NCBI RefSeq assembly: GCF_050947335.1
Contig: NC_134988.1
Location: forward strand, 7,626,001-7,690,000
Source of the DNA: Megachile rotundata
Lineage: Eukaryota > Arthropoda > Insecta > Hymenoptera > Megachilidae
Direction of reading: 5' to 3'
Length of the DNA stretch: 64,000 bases
Part shown: positions 24,488-37,100 of the stretch, piece after piece
How the letters are laid out: each line of letters starts with the position of its first letter
How positions within the stretch are numbered: the first letter of the stretch is position 1
Program-made: the position numbers and the translations under genes
The notes under the pieces: generated by a model
What the model saw: only the letters and a program-made list of their open reading frames with translations
What the model was told of the DNA's origin: nothing
Databases searched by the model: none

Positions 24488-26626
24488 GTAACTGATATTT
24501 TACTTTCCTACGTTGTGCTGGAATTTCTCGTTGACTTGTAACTGTCAGCTACTTTTTTTTTCATTCACGATCATCGTGTTCGGTTCTTGATTTCCTTGGC
24601 CCAGTTTCTTTGGAAACCAAGGTTTTATAAATCATGAGTGTGGAGGTTAGACGCTGTGTATTCGTATTGCGGATTTCCTGTTAGATCTTGTTCCTAATAT
24701 TGGGATTTTAAATCACATTTCAGATATATTTAAAAATACTTTAGTTTTATAACAGATACATATGTTGTGCTAATTGAGCAACACCTCTTCTTTGAGGTTC
24801 GTTAAGCTTTTTTAAGTTTCTTTATTGTGATGGTTGAACTTTTAAAGAGAAACTTATGAGATAAATTGTTTTGAAGTTCTGTGAAAGTAACAAATATATT
24901 TTATGAATTTCCACTGTTTTCTTTGCGTTATAATATGATTTGATGTAATAATGATTTTATTAGAGCAAGTAAGAAAATTTCTTGTTCATAGTTGTTATAA
25001 AATCAGTCGTTTATTATTGGAAATAGAAAAACTAAAGACTTAATCTGGATGAATGTGCTAATAGCTAGATTTAAGGTAATATAAAACTATTCAAAATAAC
25101 AGTATTACTATAAGAACATTATTATTCTTATCTTTAATATTAAAAGTAACTAATTTTTTAAGTTTAAAATTCGGGTTTTCTATATATCAACAAAATTCTA
25201 ATTAGTATGAGAATGATACATTTATTGAATATTGTTATCTGTTTCAAGTAAATCAGTCATATTTTTGATACATAATAACCAATTTAAAGAATGTTATTTT
25301 TAAAAAAATTGGAGATTTAAGTTTAAGGATATAAAAGAAACAATTGATTATATTTATATATAATCAGCTGCTCCAGAACTGTAAACTTAGCAATTATGTG
25401 TTTTTAGATGGCAAACCTATGTTGCGACAAGGAGACACTGGAGATTGGATTGGAACATTTGAAGGTCATAAGGGTGCGGTTTGGGGTGTTGCATTAAATC
25501 CTCAGGCAACGAGAGCTGCATCAGGTGCTGCTGACTTTAATGCCAAAATCTGGGATGCAATTAAAGGAGAAGAAATTCATTCTTTTCAACATAAACATAT
25601 AGTAAAGTCCGTCAACTTTAGCAGCGATTCTAATTATTTATGTACTGGTTCTAATGAGAAGCTTGTAAGGATTTATGATCTCAACAAACCAGAAGCAGCA
25701 CCACAGGTATATATTTATATATAAACTTGATAAAAAAACAAAATTTTTTAAAATATTTTATTTAATGAATAACGTTGATAGATTTTCTCAGGTCACAAGA
25801 ATGGTATCAGACATGTTACTTTTTTCAATAATAACACTGCGTTAATTACATGTGCCGATGATAAAACTTTGAGAGTATGGGATATAAATAGTGGTCAAGA
25901 AGTGAAAAGGTTAAACTTCCCAGCAGTTCCAAATTCCATGGAATTATCGAAGGATGGGAATATTATTACCACTACTCATTCCAATATAGTCACCTTTTGG
26001 GATAGTAAAGAGTATGTTCATTTTTTATCTTCTATGATTTTGACCAAGTCTTATGTAGCAATGTGTAAATTTCATATATTGTCATCAATCAACTATAATG
26101 TAGAACATGCTTTACCTTGTGCTAAACTAAATAGTCTTTTATAATTTTAAAGTCATATTTAGAAATATCTGGTACAGTTTTTTATAAACCAAATTATTTG
26201 TTTAGATTAACTAAATTACACGAGTATACAGCACCAACGCAAATGAACAGTGCCAGCTTACATCCAGATTGCAGTATTTTTGTATGTGGAGGAGAAGATC
26301 TGAAAATGTACAAGTTCGATTACATTACGGGTGCTGAAATTGGTGAGAAGTGATTTTATAACGAATCCGTATTAAAAAAGTTCTACTTTTACAAATTTTT
26401 ATAATTATTTTCAGAATCATTCAAAGGACATTTTGGACCAGTGCACTGTGTACGTTTCTCACCGGATGGTGAACTGTATGCTAGCGGTTCAGAGGACGGT
26501 ACTTTAAGATTGTGGCAAACAACTGTTGGCAAAACATATGGTCTCTGGCGGTGTATAGAACAATCACCTGGAATACAAGAAACCGCTGCTGTGCTTAACA
26601 ATAAGCAAGAAGTTCCTGCCAGTTAA
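24373..26626 (+). CDS. Serine-threonine kinase receptor-associated protein (STRAP/UNRIP), complete gene
   Basis: Five exons, 24373-24487, 25408-25706, 25782-26011, 26206-26342 and 26415-26626, join in phase into 330 residues; all introns are GT-AG. The protein is a seven-bladed WD40 propeller over nearly its whole length. Recognisable family signatures are GHTRPVVHLAFS near the start, the run from GDTGDWIGTFEGHKGAVWG to IWD in exon 2, DDKTLRVWD in exon 3, SASLHPD in exon 4 and GPVHCVRFSPDGELYASGS with LRLWQT and GKTYGLW in exon 5. The vertebrate protein is about 350 aa, so the length fits; the tail after the last blade is short and divergent. In animals STRAP binds the SMN-Gemin complex for snRNP assembly and dampens TGF-beta signalling. 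It is cytoplasmic. It is convergent with the peroxidase gene. Confidence 0.95.
25408..25706 (+). CDS. STRAP exon 2
   Basis: Preceded by TGTGTTTTTAG; completes Asp and continues GKPMLRQGDTG through the second and third WD40 blades to KPEAAPQ. It ends in phase 0 before GTATAT. The open frame starting upstream at 25344 is intronic. Confidence 0.93.
25782..26011 (+). CDS. STRAP exon 3
   Basis: The acceptor is GTTGATAG at 25774-25781. A second AG ten bases on (25790-25791) would break the frame and lose IFSGH, so the upstream AG is chosen. It encodes blades four and five, including ITCADDKTLRVWD, and ends with two bases of a Glu codon before GTATGT. Intron 2 is only 75 bp. Confidence 0.88.
26206..26342 (+). 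CDS. STRAP exon 4
   Basis: After TATTTGTTTAG; completes Glu and encodes LTKLHEYTAPTQMNSASLHP on to YITGAEI, the sixth blade. It ends with one base of the next Glu codon before GTGAGA. Confidence 0.9.
26415..26626 (+). CDS. STRAP exon 5 with stop codon
   Basis: After ATTATTTTCAG; encodes ESFKGHFGPVHCVRFSPDGE, the last blade, LRLWQTTVGKTYGLWRC and a short tail ending QEVPAS before TAA. An ATTAAA word at 26806-26811 is a possible polyadenylation signal. Confidence 0.93.
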
Positions 26627-27902
26627 AAGTTCAATGTTTGATGGATAATCTCAAATACTTTAACATCGAAGAGCAATTATTTCATGAACAGAGGTGAAAT
26701 GAGGCAACAAAGATGAACAACGATTCGAGGTGTAATTTTTATTTTATTGGCTGATGTCTGCCATAATACCTTGTAAATATTGGATCTCTGCGAAACTAGT
26801 TCCATATTAAATTCACCTTGGATGGAAACTGAAAGCGGACCAACCTTCGTCATAGTCTGATAAGTCATGGAAGTGTGGGACGCCGTTCACTATTTATTAT
26901 AAAAAAGAGCAAAGAAACATTAACATTTATTAACGTTATACATTGACACTATTGTACTACAAAATTAGACAGAGGTGTAATAATAGAAAAAGCAATTCAC
27001 AATGAAATTTTGAGTTCCCATTTGTTATTGTCGCATTACAATTACTATACAAGTATAAAAATATCTTGCCTGGTATGATACCAGTACAGTTCCTTAAGAC
27101 ACATATATCATTCATTCATTTATCGCAATATTCATCCTTTTTTTCAACAACGTTATAACATGAAGTCCTCTTTGTACCACGAGATCACTGTACAAAATAT
27201 TTCCTTCAAACTGGCAATGACAGCTTTTATGCGAAGATACGTACTGACCTCTTGACACTTTTTCGTAAATTAAATATTTCTTACAATCTATTTAAGTAAA
27301 TAGCACTAAACGTAACAAGTAAAGGATGAGAGGTATTTGTTGTGAAACAAAATGATGATGTACAATGTAGTCACGCTACATGAATTTCACAATTTAGAAT
27401 TTACAAAGTTTTATATTAAAAAATTCTAAACTTAGAAATTATTTAATTTTCAGGTGTGAAAATGTCAGATTTAAAAATTAAAATAGATTTCTTTCATTAT
27501 AAATTTACAAACTTTTGGCGGTAAATCATTTATGTGGTCATTTCCACAATTTTTACTTGTCTCATAGACCTAGTCAGATTCTTGTAGCGAGACTTCAGCA
27601 TACTTGAGACAATTTCAGGCAAACTCGAATATGATACGCACGATTGTTAACGCGTTACTTTAAGTTAACGAGTACACTTGACCTCTCACCGTTTCGTTAT
27701 TTCAAATGTGTAGTACGAGTGGGCACACGCAAAACATATATTGTACAAACATAATATCTCGATTTACATTTCTGTACAGTTCATTCGTAATGAGCGCAGC
27801 TCGTTAAGTGTCACTGTCATTGTGTAGTTTCACGAAGGAAGACACGAGTCTTGCGTTTAGATAGTTAATAAGCATCGAGTTGTACGAAGACGCCTAGTTC
27901 AT
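26627..27902. other. Convergent intergenic space with two 3' UTRs
   Basis: Between the stop codons of STRAP (plus) and the peroxidase (minus). AATAAA words readable on the minus strand lie near 26892 and 26923, so the peroxidase 3' UTR could run close to STRAP's own 3' end. I see no third gene. Confidence 0.5.
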
Positions 27903-28166
27903 TCAGCCGACGAACTGCGACAGATCCGGCAATTTGAAGCCGTTGAACGAAACCGGCGTCGGGACGCTTCTTAAACTGTTTCTGTGCTGCACGAAACCAG
28001 GGAAGCTGGTGGGCGTTGTGAATTGCTGAAGTCTTGAAGAAGCTTCTGTGGCTGCCAAGACAAAACCGCACTGGGCTGTGCATACGTCGTCACGCAAAAT
28101 CGCTTCTCGAGAAGCTTCACGCAGAAGCTGGTTACAGTCCGTGATCCTCAGAGAAGCGCACTGGGT
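27903..28166 (-). CDS. Peroxidase last exon: end of VWC-like module and C-terminus
   Basis: Preceded on the minus strand by CGCTTTCCAG. It begins in phase 0 with TQCASLRITDC and ends SFNGFKLPDLSQFVG before the stop, 87 residues. Cysteines in TQC, DC, DDVC and TAQC continue the CTSCVC pattern at the end of the previous exon, which supports the join. The tail after the last Cys has no recognised domain. Confidence 0.88.
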   Translation of the reverse strand, partial: TQCASLRITDCNQLLREASREAILRDDVCTAQCGFVLAATEASSRLQQFTTPTSFPGFVQHRNSLRSVPTPVSFNGFKLPDLSQFVG

Positions 28167-31100
28167 CTGGAAAGCGAACGATACGTTATTTACTACACAA
28201 AAATACATTCAAGTGCAAAGTAGCTAAAGGGAACACTCCCTACCACAATAGCAAATATTAGTATTTACATGTATCATGCCTAATTCAGAAAAGACATTGA
28301 ATTAATCTAATTCCATCTCCCAGGAGAGAAAATCAGTAAACTAATTAATACAATTTTCACTAATAAATGTTTACTTTTAAAAAAAGCTGTTGTATATTGT
28401 CTATCTGTTTTCTACCTATGTCCCATAGAGATGTTTCTAGAAGTTTCAGAACGTAAGATTCTCGTGATTGAGATTTACCTTGAAGTTTAAATTTATAATG
28501 AAAGTACCATGAAGATTTAGTATGTAAAAAAGATATAAAAGATAGTACATAGTTTATTGCACGGTAATTAATTTAAATAGTTGAATGTTACAGTGTATGT
28601 TGTAAAATTTATATTTGTGCCATGCGCAGTTTAAAAACTACCAGCGCCATGTAGCGGTTGAGTATAAAACTATAACGAAAACAAAAAATCGAATTTTTTT
28701 GTAAAGTTTGATAAAGTCAAAACATTCTAAAGTTAATTAGCTTTGCACTCCGATGTAATTTGAAGCATATTACAGTAAATTATGCCAATAAAATTGATAG
28801 TAATTGACTTTTTAGGAAAATGGAACAAGTCGCGCCATCTCTCCGGCGACCAGGGTGAACTACACGGTTTTAAAACCGTAATTTCGTTAGTTCCGCGCGG
28901 CGTCGCTAGTTGGCGCCACGTGTACCGTTTTCGGGTCAATTCAATTAATATTGCTGATTTTATTAGCTTAATTGACTGTAATATTAGGTCTGTGCAGGAG
29001 GAATATACACGATAATGAGTATGCCAAATTGTTAATTACTCACTTTCTGAGCACAGTCTATGCACTTTTATTATAAAAGAATGTTCAGTGATCCCTCAGC
29101 TACTTTCTCGTATCATATTTGTTCAGATGTTTAATGAAATTAATTAATTATTAACTAATAACCAAAGACCAACCACGGTGACAAGCGGTATACATGACGT
29201 CATTTTGAATAATTAATTACACGTTTTGTAGATATATTTTGTGCACTTTTATGATTGAAGAGTGGTCAGCAATGCATTATTTACATGGTTCGATCATAAA
29301 AGTCCATAAATAATGTTCGGATAATGAGTAATTAATTATTTTGTGTCAGCATTGCGATACGTGCATGAGCCGCCAATGTCAATTCTACTGCGCATGCAAA
29401 GTGCACTATTTCGGTACTTTGACGATGTAGTATGGTTCTTGAGGCATTTAGAAACAAATTTCTATTAGGGTTTGATGCGTTTTGATGCCTAATAAAGCCA
29501 GAAAATCAATTCTTGTCGAATTCGGTCTAAAACGGTACAGGTGGCGCCATCTAGCGGCGAGCGGCGGAACTACGAAAAACTAAAATTTCGATTTTCTTCG
29601 AAATTAGGCAATTTTATGTATTTCCGAGGGTCAGAAATTGTTCTGTGACCTCTCCAGAACCTATATAATGCCACAAGAACCTCCTCAGAGCGCTAGAAAA
29701 GAAAATAAAAAAATAGGTCAAAACATGGACTGAAAAATTGGCGTCCATCTAGCGGTGAAAGTTGGAACTACAAAAATATAAAAATGCGATTTTCTCGAAA
29801 ATTAGCGAACTTTGAGTACTTCGGAGGCTCAGAAAGTGTTGCGTGCTCGCATTAGAAGCAAAATAAAGCAATAAAAGTTTCCTGAAAGCTTTAATAAAGA
29901 AAATAAAAAAAATGTCATTTTATGGAGAAAATTTGTAGCGCCATCTAGCGACGAAACTGTGAACCAAACTGAAAGAACGTATGTCCGAGCACGCAGTAAA
30001 GGGATCAAATAGAAATTGATTTTCTGGGCTCAATAGGCAAAAAAATGAATAACTTATTCACGAAAAATTGCTTTAAAATGTCTAAAGAAGCATACTACTA
30101 CGTCGTCAAAGTTGCAAAATAGTACTTTTTATATTTTTCCTTAACGTGTGTTCGGACATACGGTTTTTCGGTTTAGTTCACAGTTTCGCCGCTAGATGGC
30201 GCCACAAATTTTCTCCATAAAATGACATTTTTTTTATTTTCTTTATTAAAGCTTTCGGGAAACTTTTATTGCTTTATTTTGCTTCTAATGCGAGCACGTA
30301 ACACTTTCTGAGCCTCCGAAGTACTCAAAGTTCGCTAATTTTCGAGAAAATCGCATTTTTATATTTTTGTAGTTCCAACTTTCACCGCTAGATGGACGCC
30401 AATTTTTTAGTCCATGTTTTGACCTATTTTTTTATTTTCTTTTCTAGCGCTCTGAGGAGGTTCTTTAGGCATTATATAGGTTCTGGAGAAGTCACAGAAC
30501 AATTTCTGACCCTCGGAAATACATAAAATTGCCTAATTTCGAAGAAAATCGAAATTTTAGTTTCTCGTAGTTCCGCCGCTCGCCGCTAGATGGCGCCACC
30601 TGTACCGTTTTAGACCGAATTCGACAAGAATTGATTTTCTGCCTTTATTAGGCATCAAAACGCATCAAACCCTAATAGATATTTGTTTCTAAATGCCTCA
30701 AGAACCATACTACGTCGTCAAAGTACCGAAATATTCTTTTTTTTATTTGCCTTATATGCGTGTTCGGACTCTCATTTTTTATGTGTAGTTTTTATGTTTA
30801 GCAAACTTCATCTTTAAAACTGAATTAAATATTGATGTCCTACAATGATATACTTTATAATAAAGTACTTACGCCCTCAGCAGTGCAAACACAGCTAGTG
30901 CAAGGTGTTGGGAAGCCAGACTCCCCTAAAGCAACATTCCTCCCTCCAATCTGGCACCCATGCCTCGTTTCCCTCCACGCAGACAGGTCCATATGTGGCA
31001 TCGAGCTGCACGGAACCCTCGGGTTCAGGAAATTGCTGGGCAAATCGAAAGCAGCTCGTTGCATGTCGTTATGCTCGTCCATATTCTCGCACATGATCTT

Positions 31101-34100
31101 GGACAAGGTAACCTTGCGAATCTCCGCCAGTTGGTGTTCGGTGAATCTGATATTGGGATCATCCGTTTCGTACCAGAAGCGGTCGCACTTTCTCAACTGT
31201 CGAAACTGTATGGCTATTATGCAAGCAAACGTGGGTCCCACGAGTCCACCCTGAAGAGGCCTCTCGCTCATTCCACCAGGGAACAGGTCGATGTCGTCCA
31301 CGGAGGCATAGATGCGTTTCATGCGAGCTATAACCTCGGGCGCCATTTCTCTGGACAGATCCTCGAACGTGTTGGCCCTCTTCAGGTTGCAGAGCGCTCT
31401 GTAGTTGTTGTACGATGGTATTCCATGATCTCTGGCACGGTGGATGTTCAGTGCCACTAAATCCACTCCGGAGTACGGTATTCCCTTGATCTCGAAGAGG
31501 TGGTTGGTCACTTCGCCGGTTATGAACTGGTCCAGAGTCTCCATGGGTGTCGCCACCAGTCCTCGTATCAGCTCGTCCATCATACCCTGCTGGTACAACA
31601 TGTCAGGGTCAAAGAACCCGTCCCTCAGCAATATGGAAGGCTCAATGCCCTGATAGTTACGATCCATCCTTGGCAAATGAGGTCTCAGAAGGGAGTGTCC
31701 GATCCTGTACGCCGCAGTGGCGAACTCCGTGAGCACGCTAGGATTGCAGGTAGGCGAGTACTCCTTGTAGTAACCCTGAGGCAGAAGCTTCAGCCCGTAA
31801 AGGGTAACCGCGTTCCAGCCAAGGATTCTAGGTAAAAATTCATTGTACGTGACGTGCTGCAACATGGCACTGACTATACGCCTCGACTGCTGGAACAGCT
31901 TCTCTCCGTCCCAGTGGGGATTGATCTGTCTCAAGCCCTCCACCATCCTGTTGTGTTCTCGAACCCACATGGTGTGCATAACGGTCAGCGCGGGCTGCTC
32001 CGACGCCCGACCGTCGCCTCCGATGAAGCAGAACCCAGACTTGGCTTTGCACTCGGGGTGGGTCGGCGACTGAGGCAAGAGGTCCTTGGCTCCTCGATGA
32101 GGACTCTGAGTGATGTTCATACGACCGTTGAACCCGCGAAGCACGTTGCAGATGCAAGAATTCTCGCCGTAGACCACGGAGGCGTCCAGAAACCCAGTGT
32201 TCTGGTTGATCTGCTCGCGGGGTCCCAGGTGCTGCTGTCCCGGCAGGGACCTCATTGACGGGAAACACATTCGGGCTCCAGAAGAGACGTTCACAGTGGG
32301 GTAATAATGATCACCGGGAGGCACCGGGAACGGGTTACACTCGGGATGGACGGTACGAGGAGAATCACAGGACCGACAGCTGGGTATGGACTCGGCGAAG
32401 CCTTTGTGGATGGGTGTCATCGTCAGATCGTGGTCCAGAAACTGCGCGAACTGCATCACCATGAGGGTGTAGCGGTTGTGGAGGTTGGAGATGTCCGGGT
32501 GGATCACCGTGGAGATCACTCTGGGATTCGGCAGAGGTACTCCCGTTACCGACGTGCCTCTAGGTTTGGATACCCCGTCTTCGTACACGGGCGGGAGCAA
32601 CCTAGCGAAGGTAGTCAACGACTTCCCCAGATTAGGGTTGCGGAGATTATTACAGTGACCCGATAGGGTTCTGAACGGACTCGTAGGGTCGCAAGGACTG
32701 TCATCTACGGGACACTCGACTTCTTCGTGGTTGGTTGCCTTCTTCTGACCCAGGAACCCGGATATGTCCACGTTCTGTAGTAAATCGGAGAAGTCGTTGT
32801 TGGGGAAGCCAAGGATGTTGTCCGTGGTGTCAAAGATTTGTCGCTTCCTGCGTCTCAGACCGTGGATGCCGTTCAGGATCTCGTTGGTCGCCAATTCGTA
32901 CATGATGGAGGAGTTAGCCAGTAGAAGAGCGTCTCTGTTAGCCTTGGAGAAGCTGGCCGCTGTGCCTGCGGGCGATTTGGGATCGGCTATCCTCTGTTCC
33001 AGCCAGGAATTGTACTCCAGCTGCTTTCTCTGGATCAAGTCCGCTTCTGCTTTCTTCACAGCTGCGGCCAGCAAGCTGGGATTCAAGTTAGGGACGAACT
33101 CCGAAGTCGCAGGCGCGCTGGATGTTTCTTTCTTCACCGGTTCAGGAAGAGGCTCCTCTCTCCACGGAGTTAGATCCAGGGGACTGTACTGGTCGCAGTT
33201 GATCCTGGCGTTCAAGTAAGGATCTGTTCGGATGAACGCCCTCGGCTGGATTCTCTGGATGTTCGTGTTAGCGCACAGGATACCAGCCAGTGAAACTTTT
33301 CTGATCTCAGCGAGCTGAGCAGCGTTCAACCCTGAAGGAGGGATGTCGTTCTCGTACCAAAACCGATCGGAGTTCCTCGTTTTGATGATTTGCTTTCTTA
33401 GAAGGCACTCGAATGTGGGACCTACGGCTACGCCTTTTGATGGAATCTCCAAAATTCCACCAAGAAGAAGATCTATGTCTTCCACTCGGGAATATATGGA
33501 TTCCAGCAGCTTCGCGTGTGCGGGGAGCATGAAACGTTCCAAGTCCTTGAAGTTCTGGATCTGTGAAAGGAAAGAGGTGATATAGCAAGTATTAGGCTTA
33601 ATATTATCTATACGTAAACAGTGTCAATACGAAAAAATCGATAATGCTGGTCAAATTGTGTAGTAACATTAAAAATTAAATATTGTCTTAGTGTAGTTTT
33701 GTGTAATTTTAATGTAGTTTTCAATTTTCCATTTTTATTATATTTCTCTAATTTTATTTAATATCGGTAAGGTGGGGAACGACACTAAAAAAATAATAAA
33801 TTTATTTTCAAATTGTTAAAAGTCTTTCGTGATAATTGTATCAAAATAAAATTATTCAAAACATTTCAGTCAGTTGTAATAAATTTTTGGAAGTTCAACC
33901 ACAAATTTTTAATTTTCAATTAATCATTTCTCACAGAATTTCATGAATTTTTTGTTAAGAAACTTGGAAAATAATTTATTTTATCAATAAATAAGAATTT
34001 ATGTCTGTTTTCTTTTATTAATGTGTTTAAAACATAATTTAGGAATTCATGATTTATGTCAAGGTTTTAATAAGAACTGTTACTCTGACACCAAAATTAT

Positions 34101-37100
34101 AGAAATTAAAGGAACTCAATAAAAAATAGCAATGATTGATGATAAATCATTACGTATTAGCTATTTCCTATTACGCAATCGAATTTCTAAATTTTTCTTC
34201 ACTTTCTCGATTTTCAATTTACGTCATCGATACGTTTTAAATCGTTATGTAAAACGGTGGTAAGGTAAAAGTGTTTATTAAATACCTGGTAGCAAGTTTC
34301 TGCTGGTAAAGTAAAAGTGATTATTTATAAACTTTTATTACTTAATGATAAATGATACTGGGAATAAAATCAATCATTATTTACCTATCAAATTTATAAC
34401 CGGGACATAATATTATTAACCTGATTTAATGTAATAAATAAATTAGCTTAAAACCACAGATTAATTTAGATAAAATTGTGGTGTGCCTTTCCTGTCTTCG
34501 TGTTCATTTATCTCACACAGTTATTTCCTTTTTGAATTTCTACATGATCTCCGTAATGCATTATTTCAAAGAAGTCATACAAGTTGTAGACGTTATTTAT
34601 TACCGGTAAGTATAGCCTCTCTTGTAACGTCAGTTGAACACGTGTTTAATTTACGACTTCGCTATATTGCAGAGATTATATCAGTTTACAAACTACTTAT
34701 TATATACCTCTGCTTTCAATATGTTTTGATTTCAAGTTACAATTTAAAAAAAAGTAAAGTCTCGATATAAGAGAAAATGATCTACACGATAAAAGAAAAA
34801 GTATTTACACGATATAAGCGAAAAAAGTGTTATGTTATATTAACCCTTAGTACTGCAAGTTATAATTCTTTAGAAGCAAAAAGCTTCACTCTCCCAAGCT
34901 TCATATCTGTGAGACAATAATAATGCAAATATAAAACTTTTTCATTTATGATTTTTTACATTTTTCTAATTAAAACGAGACCAAACACAATATTGACTTG
35001 TAACAAGTTATTACTGCCAAGTTCGAATAAATGTATTTTTTAGAATTACAAGTAAATATATTCCAAATTCCGCCGTTTTTCATTTTAATGTCACAAACAT
35101 GTTGGTAAAAGTTTCATGAAGTCAAAAATAAAAAAGTTATATCCTTGCATTGTACCTATGTGCTCACCGTTTGTTTGCGTTCAACAAAGTTCTACGTTCA
35201 GAAAACTTCGTTCGATGTAACAACTACACGATATAAGTGAAAGTTACATCGACACTGCACCGCATCAATGATATCGATACGGTATCATCGCTAAAACGCG
35301 CCTTACCGTGACATTGTTTCCAGAACAGTCGGCCACGAAGCGCACATATCCAGGGATGCCGTGATCTCGTCCCACGTGTACGAGCCTCGCGTTCACATCC
35401 AAGCGCGGTTCGAAAGCGGAGTCGCCGAGATCCAAGCTCACCCGATTGGCCGACGTGATCACGTGGTCTTCGAGTCGCGTGGCATCATTGATGCCGTGTT
35501 TACGAAGCGACGTCAGAGCGCGCAGAGCCGCCAAGGCGACAGCGTCGTACGTGCCGGGTACGTTCGAGGAGGAATAATGGTTGTAGAATCCGCTGGTGAC
35601 CGGCATCAGTTCTGGGTCCGTTCTGGCACCTTCCCCCAGAATGCTGGGCACGTACTCGTTCAGCGTGACGTGCTGAATCTGCGCGACGACCAGGCGACGA
35701 GCCTCCAGGAACAGTTTGGTGTCGTCCCAGTGTTGGTTCGCTTCCGCCAGCTTTCCAGCGATGCGATTATGCTCGTTCAACAGAGCTGCGTACATCATGC
35801 CCAGAACTTTGTCCTCGGTGTTGTTGCACACCTCGCACACGGACAGGTCTACTTTGCCTTGACTATAAGTCCTGATTCGGTGCAACTGCTCGTCCGTTAT
35901 CCCGTAGATGTGCGAACCGTCCAAATAAGCAGAGGCACCGTTCATCTGCTCTCTGGTCGCGAAGTTGCAGTTGTACACAGTCAACGTCGGCACCGAACGC
36001 CAGTATTCCGTGCAGCCTCCCTCTTCGTCGCGGATCTCGTAACATTCGGGGTGTTGGGTTGCTTCAGAGCAACACGTGCTGCGCTGGTTGGACGGGTGCA
36101 CCACAGAACCGATGTCCTGCAGGAGCAGCTCGGACCACACGCCGGATACGCTCGTCAGACCCTCGTGAGTCTCCGGAGAGAGACGGAGGTGGTTGATCAT
36201 CGTTGACACCGCTTTCGTGGGCGTCGGAAGCACGTGGTTGCCTAACGACTGACGAGGACTAGCGATACCTGGCGGAGATTAAACACGAACGTGGTTAGGT
36301 TTTGTAAGATTTAATTGTTGAAAGTAGGAGATTTTGTAAGGGGTAATGAAAGTGGGAGGTCATTTCACGCGAAATTTAGAGAAAGGATCTTTTTTATGTT
36401 GGGTGGACATGGTGCTTTGTGCGTCATTAGAGAGAAGTATATCTGGTGTAGCAATGTTTTCGCAAGTTTGTTTATGTGTATGCGTTTTGTGACGTCATGC
36501 AAACTATATAAGGTTTTATGGATTCTATGGGCTGCACTTTGTTCTAATTCTACATTTCTACATTTTTAATTCTACATTTTGTGGGAGCGTTGGAGATGAG
36601 GTTCTGGGAGTCTGGATTTCTGGTTGTACTGGTGTGTTTATTTTTTGGGAGTTAATGTTTATGTATGGTTTCAGTATCATCTATATACTGTAATCATATA
36701 TTATACTATACAGTATTATGTACTATTATGTACTATATTCATGTGCATACTTTACGTCCTATGTAGGATACCTTAAATTCTACATTTTATAGGGGGACAG
36801 ATTCAGCAGATACATACATTAGGGTGAAATAAGAATATGGGGGCATAGATTCTATTCTGCAGAGTATACTATACATTCTATACTTTGTATTCTACACTCT
36901 ACTTCAATTTACTATTCCAAATTTTGAAATTTGTGAATCTTGGAATTTTGAAGTTCAGACTTTTGAAAACTTGCAATTTGCAAATTTATAAAATTGGGAA
37001 TTTGGATAATTTAGAAATTTAAGAATTTATTAATGACATTCACTAATTCTCAGACTCAGTCTTTTTGAAAATGAAGTGACATGAAAAAATTGTATTCTAT

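Larger units (their letters stand above)
28167..30872. other. Peroxidase last intron, hosting the inverted array
   Basis: 2.7-kb GT-AG intron (minus-strand donor GTAAGT). It contains the foldback structure at 29410-30735 and a degenerate relative at 28820-28940; see those entries. The stretch 29000-29350 holds smaller AT-rich imperfect palindromes around CACTTTTATGATTGAAG. Confidence 0.85.

Noticed and set aside
30832..33588. Many plus-strand frames opposite the peroxidase exon
   Set aside because: Antisense shadows of a strongly coding GC-richer exon.
35361..36206. 281-codon plus-strand frame
   Set aside because: Antisense to peroxidase domain 1; the minus strand carries recognisable domain motifs.
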